The notes beneath the pieces were generated by a model that worked only from the letters and a program-made list of their open reading frames with translations, did no database searches and was not told the DNA's origin. Position numbers and translations under genes: made by a program. Positions 36,188-48,356 of a stretch of 64,000 nucleotides of DNA are shown here, one piece after another (position 1 is the first letter of the stretch; the number at the start of each line of letters is the position of its first letter). Source of the DNA: Cryptomeria japonica (Eukaryota > Streptophyta > Pinopsida > Cupressales > Cupressaceae); contig NC_081414.1 of the NCBI RefSeq assembly GCF_030272615.1, positions 237,138,233 to 237,202,232 of the forward strand. The letters run 5' to 3'.

Positions 36188-37479
36188 GTACTCACTACAT
36201 TTATTGTTTTTTTAAATTGAGAACCACACAACTCTAAATAAATATATCTGTTAGGTTTATTACTAAACAATTTCAACTTCTATGTTGTGTTCCATATCCT
36301 GTACTAAATGAGTAACGTCTTGAATAGGAAACCACACCTCAATTTCATCTTAAATTTTTTTAATTTCTTATTATGTGATATGGTCCACAGGCTCTGCAAG
36401 CTAAAAGATATTCAATGCTGTTATTATTAGCTCTTATATGCTGATAAGCTATATTATAATTGAGGTAGTTGAAATTTGGCAATGATACAAAATGCTGCCA
36501 GTAGTGAAGTTGCAAAGTAGATTATTGAGTTGTAGATTTTTTTGGAGATGTCATTGCACATTTAGCAAATGCCAAACAAGTTAAATAATCAATGTTCTAC
36601 AGAGTTCCCTTTTGGGTGTGATAGGGAATTTCTAAATGGGAATGCCTAAAGTATCCCCAAAATGGTGTCCTGAGGGATGGGGATGCTTTCCCATGGAACA
36701 TAGTCATTGTAGGGGGCAAAATGTTCATATTTCAATTAAATAAAATGGACAACAAATGTTTGTTTTTAAAGAATTGAAATTTATCTTTTTTGCTTCTTCT
36801 ATAAAGGTTTAAGCTTACAAAATTGTTTTTTTAGCAACTGAAATTAATTATTAATTGAATCTGGACAATGCCTTATACGAGAAAACTATTTTAAGGCAAG
36901 AGTACAGTGTCCTATGTCAAATTAATTCAGAGACATTGCAGATATGGAACAAAGTTGTATTGGTACTTGGTATTTCAACCTTCCTAAATTTCATGTGCTT
37001 TCCCCAAGTCTACAATTTCAATTTTTGTGATGATATGTTATAACTTATGTAACCTTAACATATTTTCTAAAATGATGCTCAAATGGCGGAATCTCCATCT
37101 TATTGTTTATGTGTACTGTTGTTTCAAACTTGCAACTTGACAAAATTTGGCAGATTCGGTTTTGACTTGGACTTGGCAAAAACTTGACAAGACTTGACAG
37201 ATTTAAAATAATACTTCCATTCATTGATAAAACATAAACATCATGCAAAATACAGTTGCAAAACATATGAAATGAGGTTTTATAACATTGTGGAAATGTT
37301 TCTATTAGATTTGAATAATGGGTTCAATATTGCATCAAAATGCAAATACAACAGCTGATAATATGATGTGAAGCAAATAGTATCATAAAACATTACACTT
37401 TCATTCATTACAAGATTTTACATCTTTCTTTTCCTTATATATATCCTCATGATGGATGGGGCCTACTTCTCTATGTTGG
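36188..37479 (+). other. OVA1: Non-coding, probable start of MetRS intron 3
   Basis: AT-rich DNA with no supportable exon. A GGGGATG-rich stretch (36600-36720) resembles 33590-33760. ACTTGGCA and ACTTGACA words recur near 37133-37200. No splice-flanked coding block fits the next expected MetRS exon. Confidence 0.5.
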
Positions 37480-37846
37480 TTGCAGCATCGACCCTACCCT
37501 TGAATTGCAAAGTAATTGCAACTCCTTAGGACCCTCCTCTGCTTGTATCTCAAATTTGACGATATCATCTTTTGTAAACATGGTGTTCTCATTGAATGTA
37601 GTCTAGTTGTTAAATGGATCAATATCATACAAGTTAGTCAATTCACGATTATCTGAGCCCTCCACTTTTTTCAGAGAAGGTGAAGGTCATATCACATGAA
37701 GATGAGTTCAAAGAGGTGCTTTTGTGTCAACTTGTGTTTCTTTATGTGAATGGAATCAAATAAACTCCAATTGTGTTTACATCCGTAGGTGCTACAAGGT
37801 TGAAGATTTGGGATTTTTGCACCGCAATCTTCCCACCAAGCAGCTG
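37480..37846 (-). pseudogene. hAT transposase relic, C-terminal dimerisation region
   Basis: On the - strand, one frame reads AAWWEDCGAKIPNLQP, then NWSLFDSIHIKKHKL and, after a short spacer, LFELIFM followed by a TGA stop. The WW...G...P.LQ and NWS.F..IH.KK.. patterns are signatures of the hAT family C-terminal dimerisation domain. Further on, LYDIDPFNN resembles the usual tail. Stops (TGA after IFM, TAG after DPFNN) show decay. A T-rich TTTTTCTTTTGCAG directly upstream looks like the acceptor of the transposase's last intron. The rest of the transposase and the terminal inverted repeats were not found. The family is distinct from, or at least not linked to, the MITE at 19184. Confidence 0.72.
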
Positions 37847-37979
37847 CAAAAGAAAAAAATCACAAGTTTGTAAGCAATCCAATCAGAAAAGATCTGAAGT
37901 GTGGTGAAGATTGAGATTTTTTATTACTTGATGCTTGGGTGGTTCTTCCTTGGATAGCTACTAGTGAAATGGAAAGCCT

Positions 37980-38640
37980 CTCTATTGTGTTGTAAACACA
38001 CACGCCCCATTGAAATGGGGATCCCCACTTTTTCGCTTCTTAGTGTTGTTGCGTAATTACACATCACTCCATTACAAATGGGGACCCCCTTCGTTTTTGC
38101 TTTTTAGGGTAGTGTTTTGGTGTCTTAGGGTTTTATCTCCAGTCTCTGGACTTTGCAAATGAGTCAAGTTTTTCGAAATTTGGAGGAGTCACTAAAATCA
38201 CTGAGGAGAAGGAATGTTCAAAAGAGTGTTTTGATGATTCAGATGTGCTTAGATAGGTCGAAGAAGTAAAATCGCAATTTCCCGGGGTCAATTCTGACAA
38301 CTTCCTATTTTTAGGAAATTTTGCTTTTGTTTTTTTCTAAATTTAGAAAGTTTTGTTTTTGGCATTTTGAGGCTGATCTGGAAACTTGCTTTTTTGGTTT
38401 ATATTTCTAAATTTAGAAAGTTTTGTTTTTGGCATTTTGAGGCCAATCCGAGAACCTTGCTTTTTTGGTTTGCTTTTTTCTAAAAATAGAAAGTTGCTTT
38501 TTTCTTTTTTTGGGATCACAGGTGGTCATCAGGTTAGGAAAAGAGTCAAGTCAAGAAAGTTCATCTAGAACAAATCAAGTATGAAATAGCTTTCAGATCC
38601 AGAGGAAAATTTCTAAAAAGCTAGTTGAAGATCATGAGGA
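37980..38640 (+). repeat. Leader-type repeat upstream of ORF copy B
   Basis: Contains two GGGGAYCCCC- and TTTTTCGCTTYTTAG-bearing segments (about 38020 and 38090) and a duplicated TTTCTAAATTTAGAAAG word (about 38335 and 38405, itself a perfect palindrome) in TTTTGCTTTTTT-rich context. 38280-38500 has an inverted counterpart at 32280-32470 (shared GTCAATTCTGACA and CTTCCTATTTTT words). It is probably the 5' leader of the element carrying the 40382 ORF. Confidence 0.5.
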
Positions 38641-38709
38641 TTTAAATGGCTAAGTCTGGAGTCAAGATTGTTCAAAACACCAAGATCACTCGTCCATGGA
38701 AGAAATTTC

Positions 38710-39275
38710 CAATCTATGCTCAAGTTCGCCCAAGGCATGAGGAAAGTTCCCTGTCAGCATTTGAAGTTCGCCTTGGGAATCATCAAAATGTCCAAGGGCA
38801 AATGAAGTCAGCCCTACCTCAGGCAAAGTTTCCAATGGCACTTGAAGTCCGTCTTGTGACATGAAAAAGTTCCTCAACCACACATCATTTCCGCCCAAGG
38901 CGTAAGGAATGTCCCTTGATCAGCATGCAAGTCCGCCTTGACACATGAAAAAGTTCCTTGATCAGCACCCAAGTCCGCCCTTGGCAAGTGAAAAAGTTCC
39001 TAAGTCAAGTTAAACTCTGCCCTAGGTATGAGGAAAATATCCTACCAAGAGGTGAAGTCCGCCTAGGGAAGCATAAAGTTCTTTGTGCTCATGCAAAGTC
39101 CACCCCCTTTGTTGGCAAAGTTCCTCAACCACATGCCAAGTCTGCCCATAGCATGTTAAAATTTTCCAATTCATCATGAAGTCCGCCTAGGGGGAGTAGC
39201 ACAATTCTTTATCCACACATCAAGTCCGCCTTGGAACATGAAAAAGATCCTCAAGGCCATAGCAAGTCTGCTTTA
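38710..39275 (+). repeat. About 42-bp minisatellite (AAGTCCGCC core)
   Basis: About 14 degenerate units in which AAGTCCGCC or a variant recurs every 38-49 bp (mostly 40-44), followed by a CTTGG or CATGA segment and AAAGTTCCTCA. The period is close to 14 codons but no long frame is kept. It lies in the putative leader of the 40382 ORF. Confidence 0.78.
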
Positions 39276-42200
39276 GGTGGATAAGTGAGAAGTTTGGCTA
39301 AAGATGAAAGCAAGTGTGGAAAGCAAGGAAAAATTCTCCCAAGTTGAGAGGAGAAAATTTGGTTAACTTGAGATGGATTAAAATGAGAAAAACAGAAGTC
39401 ATAGGCAAGAGCAAAATTTGCCCAAGTGTTGGAGATAAAAAGATTAAAGCAAAAAAGAGATAAAGCACAAGGAAATTCGCATAAGTCATAGAAAGAAAAG
39501 AGTTTGAAGATTTTTGACAAAGTGAAAATGGATAAAGCAAAAAAGATACCAATCAAGAAGGAATTCACCTAGTCTTGGAAGAGTGTTGGATTTAAAGCAA
39601 AAAAACAAAAAAACAAAAGGGAAGGTTCAATTTCAAGCCCAAAGCATGACTTGATTCATTCCAAATAAAATTCATTAAAACAAAAAAACAAGGCAAGGCA
39701 AGGATCGACCTCCCTATAAACTTAAGCTTTGGCAAATCATAATTCATAAATTGCTTGGAAATTCAAGCTCTTGGAAGAATTTCTGTCAAAAACTCTAGGC
39801 AGATTTCAAAATGAAATTGCAGGTGCAGAATAATTTCTAAGGAGAATTCAGACATTTGAAGGAGAATTAGAAGGCAATTCATTGAAGCAATTAAGGAATT
39901 TCTTCGAATTTTTCAGGTTGATAATGGTTTAAAGACAGATTTTCAGGGTTTCCAAATTCAAAATTTCTGTTTTCAGTCTAAATTCTTAAATTTATCAGAC
40001 TTGCACATGGATTTCCTCCTTAAATTCTTCGAATTTCATCAAAGAACAAATTGCTTTTTTGTGCTTTTTTCAATTTTGAAGGCAGAAATTTCATAAATCA
40101 GACTTAATTTTACAATTTCCAGAATTTTTCCAAGTCTGATTTTAGTTTTAAAATGTTTCTAAGTCCGGTTTTCAGTCCTAAGTTCATAATCAGACTTGAT
40201 TTCATAATTTCCAAGGTTTTACTAGTTCTGATTTTCATTTTTCAGACTTGACTATAGTCTTGTTTTCATTCTAATTTCAAGAATTTAATGAAAAAATCAG
40301 AGTTAACCTTCAAAATTCCTTTAGTGAACATCAAACTCCCTTGTTCTAACTTTGGAATTTTCCATATTTTTCATGTAGTAGATGTCAACTCAAGGAGGAA
40401 TTTCTAGGAAAGCACAAATGAAGTTCAAGAACAAAGGACCACAACAAGAGTCCAAGATTCAAACAAAGTGGAAGAAAGTTAGTGATGCCAACCTCGGCCA
40501 TGTGGACCTCAAGGATTTTAAGAAAAGGATGTACAGGCTAGATGATTGCCTTCCTTCACCACCTGCACGCAAAATGATGCGAAATGGGATTGTTCAAGTA
40601 GCTGGATTCCCTCTAGCTATGCAGTGCTATGAGTTGATGGTAGAGTGTGCAAAGCATTACAACACTCAGGAAAGACAAATTATGGCAACTGGATGGAAGA
40701 TGGCTTACCTTGGAGAGGAGGCCATCAGAGAGGCATTTGGCATCCTAGCTTACCATTCTACCATATACAAAACCAAGGAGGAAGCTGTAGCAATCTTTGA
40801 AGCTGATCCTATCTCTTGCACTGAAGTGATAAATAAACAATGGCTGCTTAAACCAAGACCTCATTATACCAAAGTCCCTAGGAAACTTTTCCAGACTGAT
40901 TTCATTGAGGAGTATGGATACCTTGTTCTATTGCTCAACAGGATCATGGGAAGTCCTCAAGCTTCATCATTTGAACCTTGGATGTATCACTATTGGTGTC
41001 AAGATGATCAATTGGGTAAAAATAATTAGTAACAACATTGATGAGTAGCTGAGAAACTTGGAACACACCTAGTCTTTTTACATGAGTTCCTATGCCATTT
41101 ACATATTGGCTCATGGTGTTACAAGTATAAGGGATTGATTTGCAAAGGCGTTGTGGGAAACAAGGATGGCCAATTCAAGGCATATGATTGCTATCCGCAA
41201 TTGCATATGCAGGAGAAATCCCACTTCAAAAGAGTTAATGATGCATTCCTTATGTACATCACCAAAACATTTCAAGGAGGTACTAATCAAAGATTGACAC
41301 AAGAAGCAAAATATTTGACAAGAAGGTTCAGGTCTTGGTACATTTAGTTCCCTAGATTCACATACCTGAGAGTCTAAGGATTCACAGGATGCTCGTATAA
41401 GATTCCAAAATTTCCAACAAACAAAATAGTCCTACTAGAAGTCATCAGGCAGCTGGATACATTTGAGAAAATCCAAATAGCCAAGAAGAATATTGGAATT
41501 TCTTTCCCTCTTTTCATTAGAAAAATGTTAGAATCATGTCCATCAACGTAGACAGTAGATAAAGAAGATGCGGAGATGCAATGGTATCCTTTCTCCTTCT
41601 ACCGATCAAAATTCAACTTTGATCCCCATCATCATATTGGGATGGTTAATGGAAGAAAATACAAACACAAAGTTGATCTTGAGGATTTCCGGGCCAATGC
41701 GGATGATGAATATGAAGTAAGAAAGAGAATGTGGTCTGTGGTATCAGTCAGCATGATTAGAACACTTGAACTTTTCCCAATACTAGATCAGTTGGAAGAT
41801 GATGGAAATTTCACTCAGCCACGCTATGAGGAAGTAAAAGATAGACCTCTTCTTGCAATGGATTCGTCTGGACCTGAGATTTCAGATTTGGATACACTAA
41901 TGAGACCAGTCATGAAGTTCACTAGGTGGTGGGTGGATCAACAAGTTCACAAGCTGAGGGAGAAAAATATCCCCTTCACCTATGATTTGATGGGAAACTT
42001 GAATTCCCGTTCTTTCGAAGAGGATGAAGTAACACATGATACTAAGAAGCCAAGAAGTGGAAATTCCAGGAGAAAGAAAGATGCAGTAGAATGTTTAAGA
42101 AGAAAGAAGTAGAAAACAAATAAAGCATCTTCCTATGCCAACACCTCTTTGGTTGAAGAAGTTGGCTCATCCACAAGTAAGGGCAAGGCTCCGGTTGCAG

Positions 42201-42357
42201 ATGATCAACAAGTTGAGATGGATATTCCTCCTCCAGTTTGTGAAGAACCAAATGAGGAACTAGTTCAGCAGCAGGTTATTCTTGATGGCCCTGATAATCC
42301 AGTAATGACAATGGATATGGAGTTGGAAAATATTGAAGTGGATATTTTGGAAGGAAG

Positions 42358-44695
42358 TGAAATATCCCCTTACTTTTTTTCAAATTTTCCAATTGTCAAA
42401 CACCACAAAGTACTCATTTGGGTTAGAAAAAGTAATCAAAACATTGCTAAAAGGTAACCCTTGCACTTTCTGATCACCAAGACCCCAATGTGGGAAGGTG
42501 AGAGCATACGGTGATAAGGGGATCATTAGCTTCAATATTCCACTGGAAAGTACAATGCTGGGCGGCAAGCCAACCCCTTCCGCTTGTCCAATGGGTAATA
42601 GAAATTTCAACAATAATTTGGCAGTGTAACCAGCCAATTACAATTCAGAGAGACCAAAGTAAACAACGATCACTCAATGACTTATTCAGTGGCAGGACTG
42701 AAATAATAATAACAATCTAGTCAACCGCTTATTCAGCGGGAGGACATAATTACAATAAGATGAGATAGGCGGCCAAGCCAGCGTCTTCCACTTATTCAGT
42801 GGGTCCCGTGCAACAATCTAGAAATAGATAGTTGTTAGTACTACTAATTAGCTTTACAATGGATAATATGGATTTTCTGATTATGAGATATCGCTGTCCA
42901 AAAGATAGGCGGCAAAGCCAGCCTCTTCCACTTATGTAGTGTGACTAAGAGTAATCAAGAAACTTGCTGTTAGTACTACTAACCAGCATTACAAGATGAA
43001 TATGAATGGCAAATCAAGTGCTGATAACAAGTCCAACAGCTGCAAATAATAACCAGTACCTTTCCCACCAAATCAATGAACTCAAACTCCCAAAAAACAA
43101 CTCCAACCTCAAATTCCAAAATCTGATATACATGAACAGCAAGCTAGAAATGCAGACCAGCAACACTAAACCCCCACAAAAACACTTCTAACTCATTCAA
43201 ATCCCAACTAAACAACCTCAAAACACACTTGAAAGGACCCCAGGCATGAGGCGACTAAGGTAGAACTGATAAATAGCAACAAACAATGCACAAACCAATG
43301 ACACACAACCCAATGCACCTCCCAACATAGTACGTATAGGGCAGGAACTTCAATTTGCCAAATAAAAATCATAACTCCAAATTAAGCGTTGGGAATTTAC
43401 ATGAAGAATCGCCTAGGGCATAGGAAGAGGTTGAGCGAATACCTAGAACCATCAGGAATCCACATAGAGACTTATGAGAAAAACACACCTATAGCCACAC
43501 TGAAAATCAGCAACCTGCAACTCACACACAACACTCCAAAAATCAGAAAACTTCGAACCCAAAATTCACAATAAATTCCATCTATTCTTTTGAGTGAAGA
43601 ACAGTCCCAAATCTCAACTAGTCGCTGTCTTTCAAGCGAGAAACTAAGCATACAATCTAGGAGGTAAGCATTCCTCGAAGCATTCCAACAACATTTCGAC
43701 AACACTTTTTTATAATATTCATGGATGATCCAAAATGAGAGTCCAAGGCCTTTATTTATAACCTCTCTGTAGACCAAATTCAAATTCAAATTCCACTCAT
43801 ATGGTGCCCAAATTCAATTAGCACTTCATTTCACCTCCTTAGCATAATTTGCCCAACTCACATCCACCCTTAATCGCCACTTTTGATAAATATAATGGTT
43901 ATAAGATAATGTGTAAAGTGAGCGCTCAACAATGACTTTCAAATAATAATATAACTTAGGCAATCTTACTTAGGAAATCGTCCATCTTGCCTTAAGTTAT
44001 AATTTAATTAAAAACACCATGTCGACCCCTTGAAGTCATAACACAAATTACGCCTAGGCCATGGGGAATAATAAAGTATTAAAAAATACTTTTGCTTCCA
44101 AATATTGAATACTGCCAAAATGAGCTAAGGTCAAGGTACTGAATTGCATTGCAGAAAATAGTCATCTGAGTTCGAACACATGATCCTACCAAAAATATTA
44201 CTGCCAGAAATAGCCACTTAGCCGAGCTACAGAACCCCTGCCAAAAATAGGACTGTTAAAAATAGTACTTACAATAAATAGCATATTGCTAAAAATAGTA
44301 AGTGTTTCCAAAGTGATTTTAACCCCAATTTGAGCAGCTGTTGTACTTACTAAAAATAGTAAGTCCAGAAAAGGTCTTCATATTGATTTGCATGTTATAC
44401 TATCGCGAAGCTTTCAAAAAACCCAAAAAAACCCAGAGAAATAAGCTGCCGTCGCCTTCACTTACTAAAAATAGTAGGTTTGCCAAACTTCGTTGCTTGC
44501 TATGCATGTACCATAATTGTGAAGCTTTCCAAAAACCCAGAAGGAATCCAGAACCCAAAGTGACAAACTCCAACATGCAATCCTTTGAAAATGCTGAAAC
44601 ATCCAACCCTAATTTCTGCTTCTGACTAGCCTACGGGTCTCCGGAATAGGCTAATGGTCAACTGATTTGATTACTGCTGAGAAGGAAACATTAAA
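42358..44695 (-). repeat. Solo LTR A of the hairpin-rich family
   Basis: 2.34 kb in inverted orientation: TGAAATATCCC at the left and GAGAAGGAAACATTAAA at the right. It corresponds to the reverse complement of LTR C (59103-60996), and shares CTTTCTGATCACCAAG and GAGAGCATACGGT words. Flanks GGAAG (42353-42357) and AGAAG (44696-44700) look like a 5-bp target duplication with one mismatch. Internal hairpins include CCGCTTATTCAGCGG (42725) and CTTACTAAAAATAGTAAG (44346). There is no internal coding region, so it is probably an LTR-LTR recombination product. Confidence 0.82.
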
Positions 44696-45215
44696 AGAAG
44701 TTTTCAAGAAGGAATGATTTTCGCACTCAGGGGAATTGAGGAAAGTGAAGGAAATGAAGAAAACAAAGAAGATGATGGCATTGAACAACCAACATTACCA
44801 AGTTGGTTATTGCAAAGAATGATAAAGAAAGCTATTGTAAAAGTCCAACCAGTGGACGATTCAATAGAGTTCTTAGCTAGACTGAATTGGCCTGTGGAAA
44901 AGAAGGCAAAGAAATATTCCTTAATCCATAAGGATGGCACAGGATCCCGTTCAGTACAGGTGGCCGTTTCAAATTTTGACAAATCCAAAGAAGACATTGC
45001 TCTTGAAGAATATGAACTAATGACTGTGGACATAGGTCCTACTACAAAGGAATAAGAATTTTAGGAGCTGAATGATTGAGTCAATGCCATCAAAGAAAGG
45101 CTAAGGAGAGAAGTAGAAAAGTAAAACAAACTCAAGGAAGAGAATGAACAATTGAAAGGTTATATCCAACACTTGGTAAATCCCATCAGAACTGAAGAGG
45201 CAGTAGTTGCTCCAC
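44696..45215 (+). pseudogene. Copy B ORF segment between the two solo LTRs
   Basis: Continuation of the 40382 frame: a highly charged segment starting MIFALRGIEESEGNEENK and ending in KEENEQLKGYIQHL, with heptad-like Leu spacing suggesting a coiled coil. Stops at 45053, 45062, 45077 and 45119. It reads straight on past LTR B after excision of the TCCAC duplication. Confidence 0.7.
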
Positions 45216-46496
45216 TGTAATGGACACCCTAGAATGCCCAAAAACTAAACCAACTGCTGATAGGAATTAAGTCAAACAGTTTGCATTCAACTCCTTATTT
45301 CTCCGTTTAATGTTTAAACCTCTTATGGCTTCAGAAATGAAATGTTTGTTTGTTTTTTAGTCTTTGCATAGATTTGAAATCATATAACATGAACTAGAAG
45401 GAAATTACAATAATGTGCAACATGAAGATTGAACTACTGCTGAAATGATATTATTTCCAGAATTATTAAAATCAAATACATAGCAGATTTTTTTAACTCA
45501 CTAAATACTCCAGCTTTTTTGACATAATATTCCAGCAATGACTTCCCATCTTGCTGCTACAGTAACACGAATAGTGCCGTGCTACAGTAACATGAATAGT
45601 GCCGTGCTACAGTAGCGTGATTAGTGTCGTGCTACAGTAACATGAATAGTGTCGTGCTACAGTAACGTGAATAGTGCTGCGCTACAGTGCTGCTACAGTA
45701 TTAATTAGTCTTCAATCAGTCCAATATCATCATAAAATCATCCCTTCAGAATGGCATAAGCATTGGTCAAGAAGTGGAGAAGGTATGAGCAAAACACCAA
45801 ATCTGCTTGTAGCTGGAGATGCACCCAATCTGCCTATTAATGAAGCTGATAGCAATGGATTCCAAAGGCCAAATCCCAAGGGAATGACGTCTAGAATGTC
45901 ACAAGAGAGGATAGACGTCCTCTAATGCCAAGAACAGATCTGCAACTCACACAACAATTTCTTCTCATATTCAACATGCTGAATGAAGCCACAAAAGCTT
46001 CCTTTTATTCTTTCTCCAAGGGTCGACCCAACTCACTTGAGCAATGTGGGATAAAATATGTGCAATATAAAACATATTAAAATATTCGCTTATGTCTCCC
46101 TTGGGTGCCCCTTTGATTTGCACACAACCCCATAAAATAAAAATTAAAGTAACACTTTAATATTTTACAATTAAATTAAATGTTACTTTAATAACACTTC
46201 AGGCATTAAAATATATTAGCAATCGGACTCCGAATAGGGCGAGTGATAGCTTGTCGGAAATCTCTCGCCAAGGAGTATCGAATCCAATCACCAAAACTAG
46301 CCTCCGTTGTGTCTTGCTGACTTACTAAAAATAGTATGCCTGAAACTAAGTAAATCAACTCCGTTTTGGCCCAAATTGGAAATGACTAGGCCAAAACACT
46401 CCAGGATCCCCTTAAACCCTTCGTTAGCCCTCGGGACCATGTAGAGATAGGCTAACGCACATACACTTGGTCAACTGCTAAAGTGGGGACATTACA
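45216..46496 (-). repeat. Solo LTR B, same superfamily, perfect TSD
   Basis: 1,281 bp, TGTAATGGACACCC to GTGGGGACATTACA. Flanked by perfect 5-bp repeats TCCAC (45211-45215 and 46497-46501). The right end shares GATAGGCTAAYG, TTGGTCAACTG and GGGGACATTACA with LTRs A and D. It carries one degenerate CTTACTAAAAATAGTA motif (46320) and a 25-bp minisatellite. Confidence 0.88.
45556..45700. repeat. 25-bp minisatellite inside LTR B
   Basis: Five units of exactly 25 bp (GCTACAGTAACATGAATAGT plus GCCGT) and a partial sixth, with one to four differences per unit. It lies wholly inside LTR B. Confidence 0.9.
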
Positions 46497-46501
46497 TCCA
46501 C

Positions 46502-47222
46502 CTTTGGTTCTTACACAAGAGTTAGTTGAAAATTTTGAGGGAATGAAGATGGTAGCCCAAGAGGCCAAAGAATGGATTGCAGAAGTTGCAAATAAGGCCA
46601 CCGAATTCGTGGAAGAATTGGCACAAGTCTATGGTCGGGTCTCTTCCTTCATGAGTGCATAGCTGAATTTTGGGAGAATTTCCAAATTATCCAAGAAAAT
46701 AAAATTCTATGTTTGAGGTGTTGAATGGAATTCCTGAACATGAGTTGGGCAATGGAAATGTAAAATTGATGCCAGAACATCATATGATTTCAATACATGG
46801 TATCATGCTTTGGTGGCTAGAGGAGAAGTCTTGGAGCGAATGAAGAATGATGGTGCTAGAATAGAGGAAATAATCAAAGCTGTCCAAGACAAGGTCTTCA
46901 TCATGGTCACTGATGTGCTTAAGCAGGAAATAGTCTTAGACAAGGACTTGGATGTGGAGAACTTGAAGGCCAAAGTTTAAAATAAATTTTTCACTTCTGC
47001 AAATTCGATCCAAAGGCAACATTTCAGCAAGGCATCCTCTTTCATGTCCATTGAAGGTGATTTTTGAAGGCTGGAAGTTGATTGGATAGCTACTTTTTCC
47101 ACTGGTGAGGATGACATGGACTTGATGGAGTACAAAATTTACATTCTGCCAAGTGTCCCAATGGAAGAGCTGGGCCCCATAATGACCGGGTTCATCGAAT
47201 TTTGCTGCCAAGGAAATGGATA
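46502..47222 (+). pseudogene. Copy B ORF, C-terminal end
   Basis: After LTR B the frame reads LVLTQELVENFEGMKMVAQE and AKEWIAEVANKATEFVEELA, a predicted helical segment ending at a TAG at 46660. A further charged stretch follows in another frame (ERMKNDGARIEEIIKAVQD, KVFIMVTDVLKQEIVLDK). It may match the helical C-terminus of copy A at 2427-2825. Confidence 0.55.
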
Positions 47223-48190
47223 AGGGACGTCTGCTTCTAAAAGAAAGTTGGATCTATTAGTTGTTCATTTCTCATTGGTCCATTTTGGATAACTATGTTA
47301 GCTTGCCCTAATTAGGTTTACTGTTTAATCTTGGCCATTGATCTTAAATCAATCTAGGCCGTTGCTTTGTAATAAGGGTGCCTATATAAACCCTCCTCAT
47401 TTCATTTATTTGATATGAGAGACTTCAGAGAAATTGTTGTAATGATACTTCTTAAGTGCTAAGACATAATTCATTGTTCAATTGTTGGTGAATCTTGTCT
47501 ACTTTTGCAAGTTAGCATGGTTTCTTTGCTCTCATTAGAATAGGTTTTATTTTCAATTTATTAGATTGAATGAAGGATTTGATGGAATTGCTCAATGTGG
47601 AATGACGTGTTCATACTTTTGATAATTGGATGATTTTCAGTTATTGTGCAAAGTTAGCTTGAACCAGTAAATGAAATTTAACTTCTATTGCTTTATTCAT
47701 TGTTCAAAATGTTGGTGAATATGAGTGATATGAAAATCTTTTGAATTCCTTAGAAGATTGCACCATTCTTATGTAGTTGTTGAATTTGGCAAAGCAAGAA
47801 TTGGTTTTGATTCCACTTTTGCAATTTCTGTCTCCGAGTTCATAGGATTAGCTTAGGGTTAGAATTATCTTCCTAAACGCTCATCTTTTGCCTTTTTTTT
47901 CAAGTCTAGTGGAAGTAGAACTTATTGAAAATCGTTCCAAAAAAAAGTAAGACAGGAATCAGCAAAATCTTTAGATTGATTAACTCCTCGCAATTGTGTA
48001 AGTCCCCCTTGAGATTACTAGCATATCACAACAAACCAACTAAGACTATTCGCATGAATCTGGAACCTTGGAGTCGTCTTTGTGATCACACAGTCCATCT
48101 GTTTAGCACATAGAAGGTTTTGATCAAGAGAGAATAGGATATCTCTGGGTATTTTATTCTGAGTTGCGCGTGCATAAAAAACACACCAAC
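47223..48190 (+). repeat. Putative 3' LTR or tail of ORF copy B element
   Basis: About 970 bp of non-coding sequence directly after the ORF. A good TATA box, CCTATATAAACCC (47381-47393), is followed by an AT-rich transcribed-like stretch. The 3' end ATAAAAAACACACCAACA looks LTR-like. No matching 5' LTR was found, so the boundaries are approximate. Confidence 0.45.
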
Positions 48191-48356
48191 ACCTAGGTTA
48201 GTAGTTTTGCTTAGTTTTGTTTTACTCTGGCAATAATTTTGTAGTTTTTAGCTTTTGTTTGTGAGAGGGTATCATTTTTTCTTGTCAATCTGGAAGGGAA
48301 CATTGATCAATCCTTGAAATGAGTAAGACTATAACTTTGTCCTTGGAAATGGGTAG

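Larger units (their letters stand above)
40382..46662 (+). pseudogene. Decayed retroelement-associated ORF, copy B, split by two solo LTRs
   Basis: Starts at ATG 40382 (MSTQGGISRKAQMKFK). Landmarks GHVDLKDFKKRM, CAKHYNTQERQIMATGW, FEPWMYHYW, FPRFTYLRV and FPTNKIVLLEVIRQ match copy A at 2427-5711. One frame serves nearly the whole length, with a local frame excursion around 41030-41135 and stops at 41027, 41345, 41375, 41543, 42110, 45053, 45062, 45077 and 45119. Two solo LTRs are inserted (42358-44695 and 45216-46496). In both cases removing the LTR plus one 5-bp target copy restores the frame. Past the first LTR a Lys/Glu-rich, coiled-coil-like C-terminus follows (EESEGNEENKEDD, LPSWLLQRMIKKAI, RLRREVEK, KLKEENEQLKGYI). 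Without the LTRs the coding part is about 2.65 kb. Function unknown; it has no RT, protease or integrase motif. Confidence 0.75.

Noticed and set aside
42358-46496. Reading LTR A and LTR B as the two LTRs of one full element
   Set aside because: They differ in length and sequence, each has its own flanking duplication, and the DNA between them continues the host ORF rather than a retrotransposon interior.
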